Virus record (IMG/VR): IMGVR_UViG_3300036832_001176
Span: 1 to 41,995 of that record
DNA: 41,995 nt
Direction: 5' to 3' (one strand)
Source of the DNA: a virus
This document shows, in pieces, positions 15,518-20,405 of this stretch. The stretch's first letter is position 1; each line of letters opens with the position of its first letter. Below the pieces are notes generated by a model that was given only the letters and a program-made list of their open reading frames with translations, had not been told where the DNA came from and searched no databases. Position numbers and translations under genes: made by a program.

Positions 15518-15700
15518 CTAAAATAATTGGCCTTGTTCAGGCGGTTTCTCTTTTTCAGGTAACGGACGTACGTCTTCAATATCAACATTGTTCAGATATA
15601 TGGCAACAACTTGATCGTCCGCCATCTTATCTACCTGTGCGCTCCAATTTTGATTCGGATACATTCTCTTTACTTCGTCTCGAATCTGAGCGACGTTCAT
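15518..15700 (-). CDS. Small conserved phage protein (60 aa)
   Basis: Starts MNVAQIRDEVKRMYPNQNW and continues AQVDKMADDQVVAIYLNN, ending in a proline- and glutamate-rich tail. It is helical and soluble. The ATG at 15700 comes directly after the TAG of the upstream gene, so reinitiation is likely because the ribosome site is weak. I recognise the type from similar phage operons, but no function is known to me. Confidence 0.7.
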   Translation of the reverse strand: MNVAQIRDEVKRMYPNQNWSAQVDKMADDQVVAIYLNNVDIEDVRPLPEKEKPPEQGQLF

Positions 15701-15701
15701 C

Positions 15702-16331
15702 TCAATCTAGCGGCTGCGGCTCTGGGAGATCAAGTAGATAACCGCCACGAACTCGTGACACTCCAGCACCCCTAAGATCCGTCCACCCCCACTTATTATC
15801 TGTGTGAGTTCCGGAAATGCCCACCAACTCGTATAAGTCTGAGACTGTCGCTGACCCATATCGGCTAACCACCTCAAATAGACGATCTATGACTTCTTCT
15901 GCTTCTGTACGTTCCGTCAAGACAATCTCATCGAAGTCATGACGAGAGCGTCCCATACGGCTCATCGCTCGTTGAGGACTGGTTTGCCTACTCCCCATGG
16001 AATATCGATTGTAACTGACTATGCCGGTTGGACCTGTCTGAGGTGGCGTCGTCCCACTTCTACGTCGAGAATCACCATAGATCAACTTTTCGATACCCTG
16101 AGACAATACCTCAACGATTGTATCTTTAGCAGCAGGAATCAATACATCAAATATAACGTACCGAGAAGCAGTTTTGGCATCGCCTGCAACGAATGTCTCT
16201 TGAAATTGTTTACGAAGCGGCTTCCTTCTCCGAACTGGATCCTCCGATGTTACTCGTTTGATGTTTTTGGCTTCCTCCTGTAATCTTCTCTTGCTCGCTT
16301 CACTATTAGGTGGATAATCAGGGATTTCCAT
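15702..16331 (-). CDS. Conserved phage protein, unknown function
   Basis: A 209-residue protein. It has a basic N-terminal half (KRRLQEEAKNIKRVTSED), a conserved VIFDVLIPAAKDTIVEVL helix, a low-complexity serine/arginine linker and a compact C-terminal domain (EAEEVIDRLFEVVSRYG, VSDLYELVG, WGWTDLRGAGV). I recognise this type as widespread in uncultured siphoviruses. The C-terminal part resembles a small winged-helix fold. AAGGAAATT precedes the ATG at 16331. It lies just below an intrinsic terminator and has no visible promoter, so expression probably depends on readthrough. Confidence 0.8.
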   Translation of the reverse strand: MEIPDYPPNSEASKRRLQEEAKNIKRVTSEDPVRRRKPLRKQFQETFVAGDAKTASRYVIFDVLIPAAKDTIVEVLSQGIEKLIYGDSRRRSGTTPPQTGPTGIVSYNRYSMGSRQTSPQRAMSRMGRSRHDFDEIVLTERTEAEEVIDRLFEVVSRYGSATVSDLYELVGISGTHTDNKWGWTDLRGAGVSRVRGGYLLDLPEPQPLD

Positions 16332-16350
16332 AATTTCCTTGTTTTGAAAA

Positions 16351-16389
16351 AGGAAAAACTAAGAATCCGTGTTAGGGATCCTTAGTTTG
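16351..16389 (-). terminator. Intrinsic terminator with CTAACAC loop
   Basis: A 13-base-pair stem with one G-U pair (arms 16377-16389 and 16357-16369) closes a seven-base loop, CTAACAC on the minus strand, followed by TTTTCCTTTTT. It begins four bases after the stop of the 94-residue membrane protein. The same loop sequence appears in the terminator at 19474-19502. Confidence 0.85.
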
Positions 16390-16392
16390 ATC

Positions 16393-16677
16393 TTATCGAT
16401 TGGACTTGTACTCGGTCTTTGAATCATTGGACTGCTGGTCTTTCCGACTCTCGTACCAGGCGATGGCACCATCGACTCGGCGATTGACGTGCTCCGAAGC
16501 CTGCTCTGCAACCATTCCTCCGATCACAAAACTTCCGACTGTGACCTTAACTGCATCTGCAGTGGTCTCAACGTTAGTGTTGTTCTGGATAATGTCGCGG
16601 ACGACTTTCGAAACGCCAATCGTCGAAATCAGATTGATGCCGAACTTGGCAAAGGTAATCTTCTCAGACGTAGTCAT
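16393..16677 (-). CDS. Small conserved membrane-associated phage protein
   Basis: A 94-residue protein. Two moderately hydrophobic helices (FAKFGINLISTIGVSKVV and VKVTVGSFVIGGMVA) are joined by NNTNVETTADA; a polar tail follows (DGAIAWYESRKDQQSND). I recognise the family (MTTxEKxxFAKFG) from many phages. TTGGAG lies before the ATG at 16677. It is a single-gene transcript: the repeat promoter at 16702-16730 is 25 bases upstream and a terminator follows the stop. Function unknown, possibly a membrane modifier. Confidence 0.8.
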   Translation of the reverse strand: MTTSEKITFAKFGINLISTIGVSKVVRDIIQNNTNVETTADAVKVTVGSFVIGGMVAEQASEHVNRRVDGAIAWYESRKDQQSNDSKTEYKSNR

Positions 16678-16701
16678 AATAACTCCAAATTAGTAGTTGG
16701 G

Positions 16702-16730
16702 TCTCATTATACGCAGTGTTTTCTACGCGA
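16702..16730 (-). promoter_or_regulatory. Repeat promoter a (TCGCG-N14-TATAATGAGA)
   Basis: On the minus strand TCGCG (16726-16730) and TATAAT (16706-16711) are separated by 14 bases and followed by GAGACC. It overlaps the end of the upstream gene: the TAG stop lies directly after TCGCG. It drives the 94-residue protein gene that starts 25 bases downstream. It is one of seven copies between 16.7 and 20.2 kb. Confidence 0.75.
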
Positions 16731-17232
16731 GCTTTTTGTCCACAATAACTATCTCGCCCGCAAGGATCTTATCTGTGAGGTCCTTCCCGGATATACCTTG
16801 CTCTGCAGCTTCAGCCATGGTCATGGTGTTTGGCTCAGACTTTGGGGTTACGATCTCAGCAGCTTCCTCGGCCATATCAGCTGGGATGACACCATTCATG
16901 AATTCGACAGCGGAATCCGTGTTTGTGACCAGCTCTATGAAAAGCGCGGAATATGCTGCAGTTGACTCAAACCCTTCACGCAGAGTCGCGTTTTTGATGA
17001 AGCGTTTACCGTCTGCTGACTTCTTGCCGTACGACAGCAAGATGATCTTCTTGAACTCAGCGACGATAGCTGCTCTGTCATCTGTTTCGATGATCCTCTC
17101 CATCGCCGAAGAGAGCCCACCCTCATGACTCATCTCGAGCTCCACCAACTCTGCCTTGGACAGATGGAAGAAGAAGTCCTCCTTGACCTCTTCCCCATTG
17201 AAGTCCGTGTACGTGACCGTCTTCTTTAACAC
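16723..17232 (-). CDS. Conserved phage protein, possibly chaperone-like
   Basis: A 169-residue acidic protein. The GTG at 17232 is chosen because AAGGAG lies six bases upstream. It contains TYTDFNGEEVKEDFFF and HLSKAELVELEMS, then KKIILLSYGKKSADGKRF and AYSALFIELVTN. This type (KKTxTYTDFNG...LSKAELxELE) is very common in phages. It resembles small tail assembly chaperone-like proteins in length and charge, but lies outside the tail operon here, so I leave its role open. Its TAG stop falls inside the promoter of the next gene. Confidence 0.75.
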   Translation of the reverse strand: MLKKTVTYTDFNGEEVKEDFFFHLSKAELVELEMSHEGGLSSAMERIIETDDRAAIVAEFKKIILLSYGKKSADGKRFIKNATLREGFESTAAYSALFIELVTNTDSAVEFMNGVIPADMAEEAAEIVTPKSEPNTMTMAEAAEQGISGKDLTDKILAGEIVIVDKKLA

Positions 17233-17242
17233 GCTTCTCCTT

Positions 17243-18013
17243 TCACCACATCCTCGTGTATTCAGCAAAGGGCGCATCAGCGAAGTCGATCGCAATGCAT
17301 GGGCGTTGATCCGTGGACATAACTGTTGAGAACGTCACCTCAAGACGACGATCGTGATTCCAGCCTACCGTATCGGAATATGGCGTCGGAGGCAGACCGA
17401 TCTCGTCGTAGAACGCACTCAGACTCGCGTATTCATGCGCAATGATCTCGTAGTTGATCTTGTTCTCAGCTTGCCTGATCTTCTCCATCGAACTCTGGAA
17501 ATATCGCCCTGTCGTCATGTCAAAGCAGAGAACCTCACCCGTACCGGCAAGAATGATCTCTCGAGTGGGCAGAGGTGCGTTACTGACACGGTCTTGAGCG
17601 ATCTCGTCACGGACAGCTGTTTCCTTGGTCTCACCGATCTTCTCGATGACCTTCGTCTTGTATTCCTGAAATGCTCTCTCAGATATGCCAGAAGCTACCG
17701 TCAAAGCAGCGATCCTCTTCGATGCCGCGTGATTCGACATGATGATAGCCGCAATCGTGCTGCAACCGACAGTGACCGGCGGAACATAGAGCGGCCAGAC
17801 TGCCTTGACTACTTCCTTATTGGTCAGAGGCCGATCTTCGTCCATACCTACAATCTTCTGCTTCTCGTCAAGGATTCGAATTGCCTTGACCGATGCACGT
17901 CCTGTCAAATATGCGGTTGTGACTACACCGGTGACACCCATACCGGTGAGGATTGTAGTGGGGTCAACACTGGCCAATTTGTCCCTGCCAAGGTTAAAGA
18001 GTTCGGGAAACAT
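17243..18013 (-). CDS. DUF6353-like membrane protein, smaller paralogue
   Basis: A 256-residue protein from the ATG at 18013 (AAAGG ten bases upstream). Its first hydrophobic segment is TILTGMGVTGVVTTAYLTG and its second YVPPVTVGCSTIAAIIM. These are followed by the FQEYKTKVIEKIGE helix and a soluble domain with EIILAGTGEVLCFDM and YASLSAFYDEIGLPP. The order and spacing match the protein at 14584-15507, including the LLG/LPP-type motif after a long helix, so the pair look like diverged duplicates. Function unknown; expected at the inner membrane face. Confidence 0.75.
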   Translation of the reverse strand: MFPELFNLGRDKLASVDPTTILTGMGVTGVVTTAYLTGRASVKAIRILDEKQKIVGMDEDRPLTNKEVVKAVWPLYVPPVTVGCSTIAAIIMSNHAASKRIAALTVASGISERAFQEYKTKVIEKIGETKETAVRDEIAQDRVSNAPLPTREIILAGTGEVLCFDMTTGRYFQSSMEKIRQAENKINYEIIAHEYASLSAFYDEIGLPPTPYSDTVGWNHDRRLEVTFSTVMSTDQRPCIAIDFADAPFAEYTRMW

Positions 18014-18230
18014 TGCGCAGTCGCCTTTCAATATTTGCTAGAGCTTGTTTGTCACTACTAGAGGCAGATATAATTTCTACTACTTTGGCATCTGAAAGAG
18101 TAACACGAACATAACGGAGGAAGGTCTTCGTCCTACGCCAATGAATATAGCGGGATAGGAGCGCCTTCGTCGATTCGTATACAACGACCCAAACCAGTCC
18201 GCCAAGAAGACCGTATAGTACATATTTCAT
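17994..18230 (-). CDS. Single-pass membrane protein (78 aa)
   Basis: Begins MKYVLYGLLGGLVWVVVYES, one N-terminal transmembrane helix, then a basic segment (SRYIHWRRTKTFLRYVRV) and a helical tail. The ATG at 18230 lies one base after the TGA of the upstream gene, pointing to reinitiation; an ATG at 18251 is an unlikely alternative. It overlaps the next gene by 20 bases. No family is recognised. Confidence 0.7.
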   Translation of the reverse strand: MKYVLYGLLGGLVWVVVYESTKALLSRYIHWRRTKTFLRYVRVTLSDAKVVEIISASSSDKQALANIERRLRNVSRTL

Positions 18231-18231
18231 T

Positions 18232-18360
18232 TCATCGCTTTCGCATTTCACGCACGAAGATCCAGATGAGCCAGAAGCCCCCTGTCAGTCCGACCATGAG
18301 GCAATCGCCCACGAAGTTCCAAAACCCATAGCGCTTGCGCTGAATATAGACGTTCATCAT
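18232..18360 (-). CDS. Small membrane protein (42 aa)
   Basis: A 42-residue protein with a basic start (YIQRKRYGFWNFV) and one long hydrophobic helix (CLMVGLTGGFWLIWIFV), ending REMRKR. The pattern RRYGFWNF...LTGGxWLIWIFVREMR is one I have seen in many actinobacteriophages. The start is ATG 18360 or 18357, with AAAGG four to seven bases upstream. It is the first gene after the repeat promoter at 18463-18491, with a leader of about 95 bases. Confidence 0.75.
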   Translation of the reverse strand: MMNVYIQRKRYGFWNFVGDCLMVGLTGGFWLIWIFVREMRKR

Positions 18361-18462
18361 TAGCCTTTCAATTAGATGAAAAAAAAGAAGAGAACGCATG
18401 GTAGCCAAAGTATCTGCAGTTTTCGGCCCATAGGCTCCGCTCAGCAGTGCCTCATAACGTCC

Positions 18463-18491
18463 TCTCATTATAAGGCATGTTTTCTACGCGA
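18463..18491 (-). promoter_or_regulatory. Repeat promoter b (TCGCG-N14-TATAATGAGA)
   Basis: On the minus strand TCGCG (18487-18491), 14 bases, TATAAT (18467-18472), then GAGAGG. It overlaps the last codons of the gene at 18484-19020, whose TAG stop directly follows TCGCG. It should drive the operon of four genes from 18360 down to 16723. The leader contains a poly-U stretch just before the first gene, but no convincing terminator stem. Confidence 0.75.
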
Positions 18492-19020
18492 CAGATATTC
18501 CGTGACGTTTGACGTTAATTCCAGGAAGACCTATGATTGGACTTCCATTTCGAATATTCCTTGAAACGTCACTCTCAGAACACCCAAGAAAACGAGCCAT
18601 ATCGGCTTGGCTTTCAAACCAATGCTCAATCCCATCTTTAAGAACAGAGCAAATATAACTTAAACGACCACCACTAACAACGTTATTTGTGACATTGGCA
18701 ACGTTTGTCAGTGTGTTCTCATTTCCGGTCAAAGAAAAAAGAGAAGCAACGCTCGCTTGTGGAAGGGTCGGTAATCCGTCCAATCCACTACCAGGGTCGG
18801 TAATCCGTCCAAGGAAGCGAGGATTGCCTCTCATCATAAGACATGTTATTCCTGCGAGAGTGACGACAGAGCCTCCCGCAATGTAGAACGGCTTGTACGT
18901 GTCAAAGTGAGTCTTGACCATCTGAGCTGGTGATACCTCTTCCTCACCACCTGGGCCATCTTTGACAACCTTCACATGGAAACTACGATCTTTGAAGAAC
19001 CAGTCTCTAAACGCCATAAC
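18484..19020 (-). CDS. Membrane protein fused to a NUMOD1-like DNA-binding tail
   Basis: A 178-residue protein from the ATG at 19020 (GAGGAG upstream). The first 65 residues resemble a small membrane protein (DWFFKDRSFHVKVV, then helix PFYIAGGSVVTLAGITCLMM). The C-terminal 55 residues carry WFESQADMARFLGCSESDVS and RNIRNGSPIIGLPG, a helix-turn-helix like NUMOD1 segments of homing endonucleases. The junction contains a copy of the repeat promoter (18829-18857) in which the usual TAG is GGA. It looks like two former units joined by loss of the stop. A DNA-binding tail on a membrane protein is unusual. Confidence 0.6.
   Translation of the reverse strand, partial: VMAFRDWFFKDRSFHVKVVKDGPGGEEEVSPAQMVKTHFDTYKPFYIAGGSVVTLAGITCLMMRGNPRFLGRITDPGSGLDGLPTLPQASVASLFSLTGNENTLTNVANVTNNVVSGGRLSYICSVLKDGIEHWFESQADMARFLGCSESDVSRNIRNGSPIIGLPGINVKRHGISVA
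18765..18811. repeat. 18-bp direct repeat
   Basis: GGGTCGGTAATCCGTCCA occurs at 18765-18782 and again at 18794-18811, 29 bases apart. The distance is not a multiple of three, so the copies are read in different frames within the fused gene. It is probably a small tandem duplication at the junction of the two gene halves, or a paired binding site near the embedded promoter copy. Confidence 0.7.
18829..18857 (-). promoter_or_regulatory. Repeat promoter c, embedded in a gene and possibly decayed
   Basis: TCGCA (18853-18857), 14 bases, TATGAT (18833-18838), then GAGAGG on the minus strand. It has the same spacing as the other copies but TATGAT instead of TATAAT. It lies inside the fused gene at 18484-19020 and would start a transcript for its C-terminal half. 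Activity is uncertain. Confidence 0.5.
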
Positions 19021-19035
19021 GCTCCTCAGGATAAA

Positions 19036-19177
19036 TAGAAAAATAAAAAAAGAAAAAGAAGAGGTAACAGTCCAACGAAAACTGTTCATTAAGCTACCTA
19101 ATATTCTCAAGCGGTAGCCACTCCGGGCAGGGTTTGAACCTGCGCATTCGTGTCTCGGAATCACAAACGTGATCTCT
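19036..19177 (-). ncRNA. Leader or small RNA containing a tRNA-like 3' half
   Basis: Starting just below promoter d, the minus strand contains a perfect T-arm (19127-19143, GCAGG-TTCAAAC-CCTGC). A five-base variable region and an anticodon-arm-like stem with loop TTCCGAG (19149-19165) precede it, and seven acceptor-like bases (19120-19126) follow. No matching 5' acceptor or D-arm exists and no CCA follows, so it is not a working tRNA gene. Hairpins at 19160-19173, 19093-19118 and 19066-19086 lie around it, the last followed by a long U-rich tract (19036-19060), attenuator-like. The membrane/HTH gene begins at 19020. Confidence 0.5.
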
Positions 19178-19206
19178 TCTCATTATATGACATGTTTTTC
19201 TTGCGA
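19178..19206 (-). promoter_or_regulatory. Repeat promoter d (TCGCA-N14-TATAATGAGA)
   Basis: On the minus strand TCGCA (19202-19206), 14 bases, TATAAT (19182-19187), then GAGAAG. It starts the transcript with the tRNA-like leader and the gene at 18484-19020. It lies directly after the terminator of the previous unit. Confidence 0.75.
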
Positions 19207-19207
19207 G

Positions 19208-19243
19208 CGAAAAAGGAAAGCACCAGTGTATGGTACTCTCCTT
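19208..19243 (-). terminator. Intrinsic terminator
   Basis: On the minus strand a 12-base-pair stem with two G-U pairs (arms 19231-19242 and 19214-19225), loop TACAC, then TTTTTCG. It begins seven bases after the stop of the 57-residue gene at 19250 and immediately precedes promoter d. Confidence 0.8.
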
Positions 19244-19249
19244 TAAACT

Positions 19250-19423
19250 CTAGTTCTCGAGGGTGGTCTTGATGAACTCCTCACGCTCGGCCAGGAATGC
19301 GTTCATCTCCTCTTGGTGCCAGTTGTACAACAGGTAGCCAACGGCAAAGCCGGTGGTGGTCGCTGCGTACATGGCACGATGATAGTAAACGTGATTCCTG
19401 ATCCGTCGAATCGGGTTCTTCAT
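19250..19423 (-). CDS. Small membrane protein (57 aa)
   Basis: From the ATG at 19423 (AAGGAG six bases upstream; an upstream ATG falls inside the promoter). Basic start MKNPIRRIRNHVYYHRAM, one helix AATTTGFAVGYLLYNW, then a charged helical tail (EEMNAFLAEREEF). It is a complete transcription unit: promoter e 22 bases upstream, terminator 7 bases downstream. No family recognised; it fits the set of small membrane proteins in this region. Confidence 0.75.
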   Translation of the reverse strand: MKNPIRRIRNHVYYHRAMYAATTTGFAVGYLLYNWHQEEMNAFLAEREEFIKTTLEN

Positions 19424-19444
19424 AATAACTCCTTCATAGTAGGG

Positions 19445-19473
19445 TCTCATTATAGGGTATGTAAATTGTGCGA
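19445..19473 (-). promoter_or_regulatory. Repeat promoter e (TCGCA-N14-TATAATGAGA)
   Basis: On the minus strand TCGCA (19469-19473), 14 bases, TATAAT (19449-19454), then GAGACC. It lies directly below the terminator of the upstream unit and drives the 57-residue membrane protein gene. Confidence 0.8.
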
Positions 19474-19502
19474 AAAAATAAGAGCCCGTGTTAGGGGCCC
19501 TT
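19474..19502 (-). terminator. Intrinsic terminator with CTAACAC loop
   Basis: On the minus strand an eight-base-pair stem with one G-U pair (arms 19495-19502 and 19480-19487), loop CTAACAC, followed by ATTTTTTCG. It starts ten bases after the stop of the gene at 19513. Loop identity with the terminator at 16351-16389 suggests copying of a whole cassette. Confidence 0.8.
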
Positions 19503-19512
19503 ACTTGATCAT

Positions 19513-19686
19513 CTACTCAAAGACAATTCTGTCTCGGATGTTCTGAACTGATTCGGCACAAGCATTGAGGTCGTCGCGGACATCTGTAAGTTCCTGGTAT
19601 GTCACCTTGTATTCAGGCTTCACCATTTCCTTGAGGATGCCAGTGACGAACTCAAGCTTCTCCCAAACTTCGGGCAGACTTTCCAT
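19513..19686 (-). CDS. Small helical protein (57 aa), unknown
   Basis: A 57-residue acidic protein beginning MESLPEVWEKLEFVTGIL and ending VQNIRDRIVFE, with no membrane segment. It is predicted to form two long amphipathic helices (ELTDVRDDLNACAESV). AAGGAG lies six bases before the ATG at 19686. The unit has promoter f 22 bases upstream and its own terminator downstream. It is the only clearly soluble member of the cassette set. No function recognised. Confidence 0.75.
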   Translation of the reverse strand: MESLPEVWEKLEFVTGILKEMVKPEYKVTYQELTDVRDDLNACAESVQNIRDRIVFE

Positions 19687-19708
19687 CTGAACTCCTTATG
19701 TAGTAGGG

Positions 19709-19737
19709 TCTCATTATAGGCGAAGTAATATCTGCGA
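19709..19737 (-). promoter_or_regulatory. Repeat promoter f (TCGCA-N14-TATAATGAGA)
   Basis: On the minus strand TCGCA (19733-19737), 14 bases, TATAAT (19713-19718), then GAGACC. It drives the gene at 19513-19686. The spacer differs most from the family here (ACTTCGCC before TATAAT), showing that only the two boxes and GAGA are strictly kept. Confidence 0.75.
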
Positions 19738-19750
19738 CCTTACAGCAAAT

Positions 19751-19774
19751 TCTCCCCCCGGGGATTTTTGGGGG
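19751..19774. other. Internal sequence resembling the genome end
   Basis: CCGGGGATTTTTGGG here closely resembles CCGGGGGTATTTTTAGG at the right end (41962-41978), both preceded by a pyrimidine/C-rich stretch. It lies in an otherwise geneless gap (19738-19800) between terminator and promoter f. It may be a second terminase-related site, a recombination remnant, or a coincidental G/C-run hairpin. Confidence 0.35.
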
Positions 19775-19799
19775 TTGCGAAAAAAATTAAAGCACGGAG

Positions 19800-19830
19800 A
19801 GAAAAACGAAAGGCCGCGTATGCGGCCCTC
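19800..19830 (-). terminator. Intrinsic terminator
   Basis: GGCCGC-ATAC-GCGGCC on the minus strand (arms 19822-19827 and 19812-19817) followed by TTTCGTTTTTC. It follows the stop of the 93-residue gene at 19854 by about 25 bases and ends that single-gene transcript. Confidence 0.85.
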
Positions 19831-19853
19831 CGCCTGATCCTCTAAAGTCTGTG

Positions 19854-20135
19854 TTACCGTGGCTTTATCAGCGCATTCATAGCTCTCGACGTGATGACAT
19901 TCACGTGTTCGTGCCTGATGATCAGCAGGATGCCTACGAGGTTCGCTCCGACTAGAAGCAACGTATCCGGATTCACAGATGAAGGCTTTTCAGCTTCCTT
20001 CATCTTGTGCAGCTCCGTAACGACTGCCAAAGTCTTCACGTACTCATCAGTAGCAACTCCCTTCTGATCCAGGTTCTCCAACGCTCGGTCAAGCGCCGTC
20101 TGAAGCCTAGTTGGCTCTTTAGCTCTGGTGAACAT
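19854..20135 (-). CDS. Membrane protein with C-terminal anchor (93 aa)
   Basis: The N-terminal half is a charged helix pair (LQTALDRALENLDQKGV, LAVVTELHKMKEAE), followed by one membrane helix (TLLLVGANLVGILLII) and a short basic tail containing SRAMNALIKPR. I recognise the ending (GANLxGIxxIxxHExxxVxTSRA) from many phage proteins of unknown role. AAAGGAG precedes the ATG at 20135. Promoter g lies 18 bases upstream and a terminator follows, so it is a single-gene unit. Confidence 0.8.
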   Translation of the reverse strand: MFTRAKEPTRLQTALDRALENLDQKGVATDEYVKTLAVVTELHKMKEAEKPSSVNPDTLLLVGANLVGILLIIRHEHVNVITSRAMNALIKPR

Positions 20136-20153
20136 ATAGCTCCTTTAGGTTGG

Positions 20154-20182
20154 TCTCATTATAGGCTATGTTTTTTCACCGA
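20154..20182 (-). promoter_or_regulatory. Repeat promoter g (TCGGT-N14-TATAATGAGA)
   Basis: On the minus strand TCGGT (20178-20182), 14 bases, TATAAT (20158-20163), then GAGACC. The upstream box deviates (TCGGT for TCGCA). It overlaps the end of the upstream gene, whose TAG stop lies in the spacer. It is the rightmost copy and the first after the tail operon. Confidence 0.7.
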
Positions 20183-20399
20183 AGGATACTTTTTTCACCT
20201 TGAATATAACTTCGTCTTGATCTGCAAGTTCTTCTGGGTCTCCATCGAGCTCGAGGGTAAATATCGTCTTTTCGTCGTCTTCGGTTATGAGGATTATTCC
20301 GGTATATCCTGCTGTTCGAATTATGAATGCTCGACGACAAATATAACCAAAGCCAGCGCCTATAGTGAATGAGACAATCAACAATAAGATTTCAAGCAT
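20166..20399 (-). CDS. Membrane-anchored small protein (77 aa) at the end of the tail operon
   Basis: N-terminal transmembrane helix MLEILLLIVSFTIGAGFGY, a short basic loop (CRRAFIIR), then a small acidic domain (GIILITEDDEKTIFTLELDG, DEVIFKVKKV). This combination is common in actinobacteriophages. The ATG at 20399 follows TTAGGAATAT. It sits seven bases after the tail hub gene and probably belongs to the tail transcript. Its stop lies within promoter g. Role unknown. Confidence 0.75.
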   Translation of the reverse strand: MLEILLLIVSFTIGAGFGYICRRAFIIRTAGYTGIILITEDDEKTIFTLELDGDPEELADQDEVIFKVKKVSFGEKT

Positions 20400-20405
20400 A
20401 TATTC

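Noticed and set aside
19115-19177. A functional tRNA gene
   Set aside because: T-arm and anticodon-like arm exist, but the 5' acceptor strand and D-arm are absent and a promoter occupies their place; no CCA follows.
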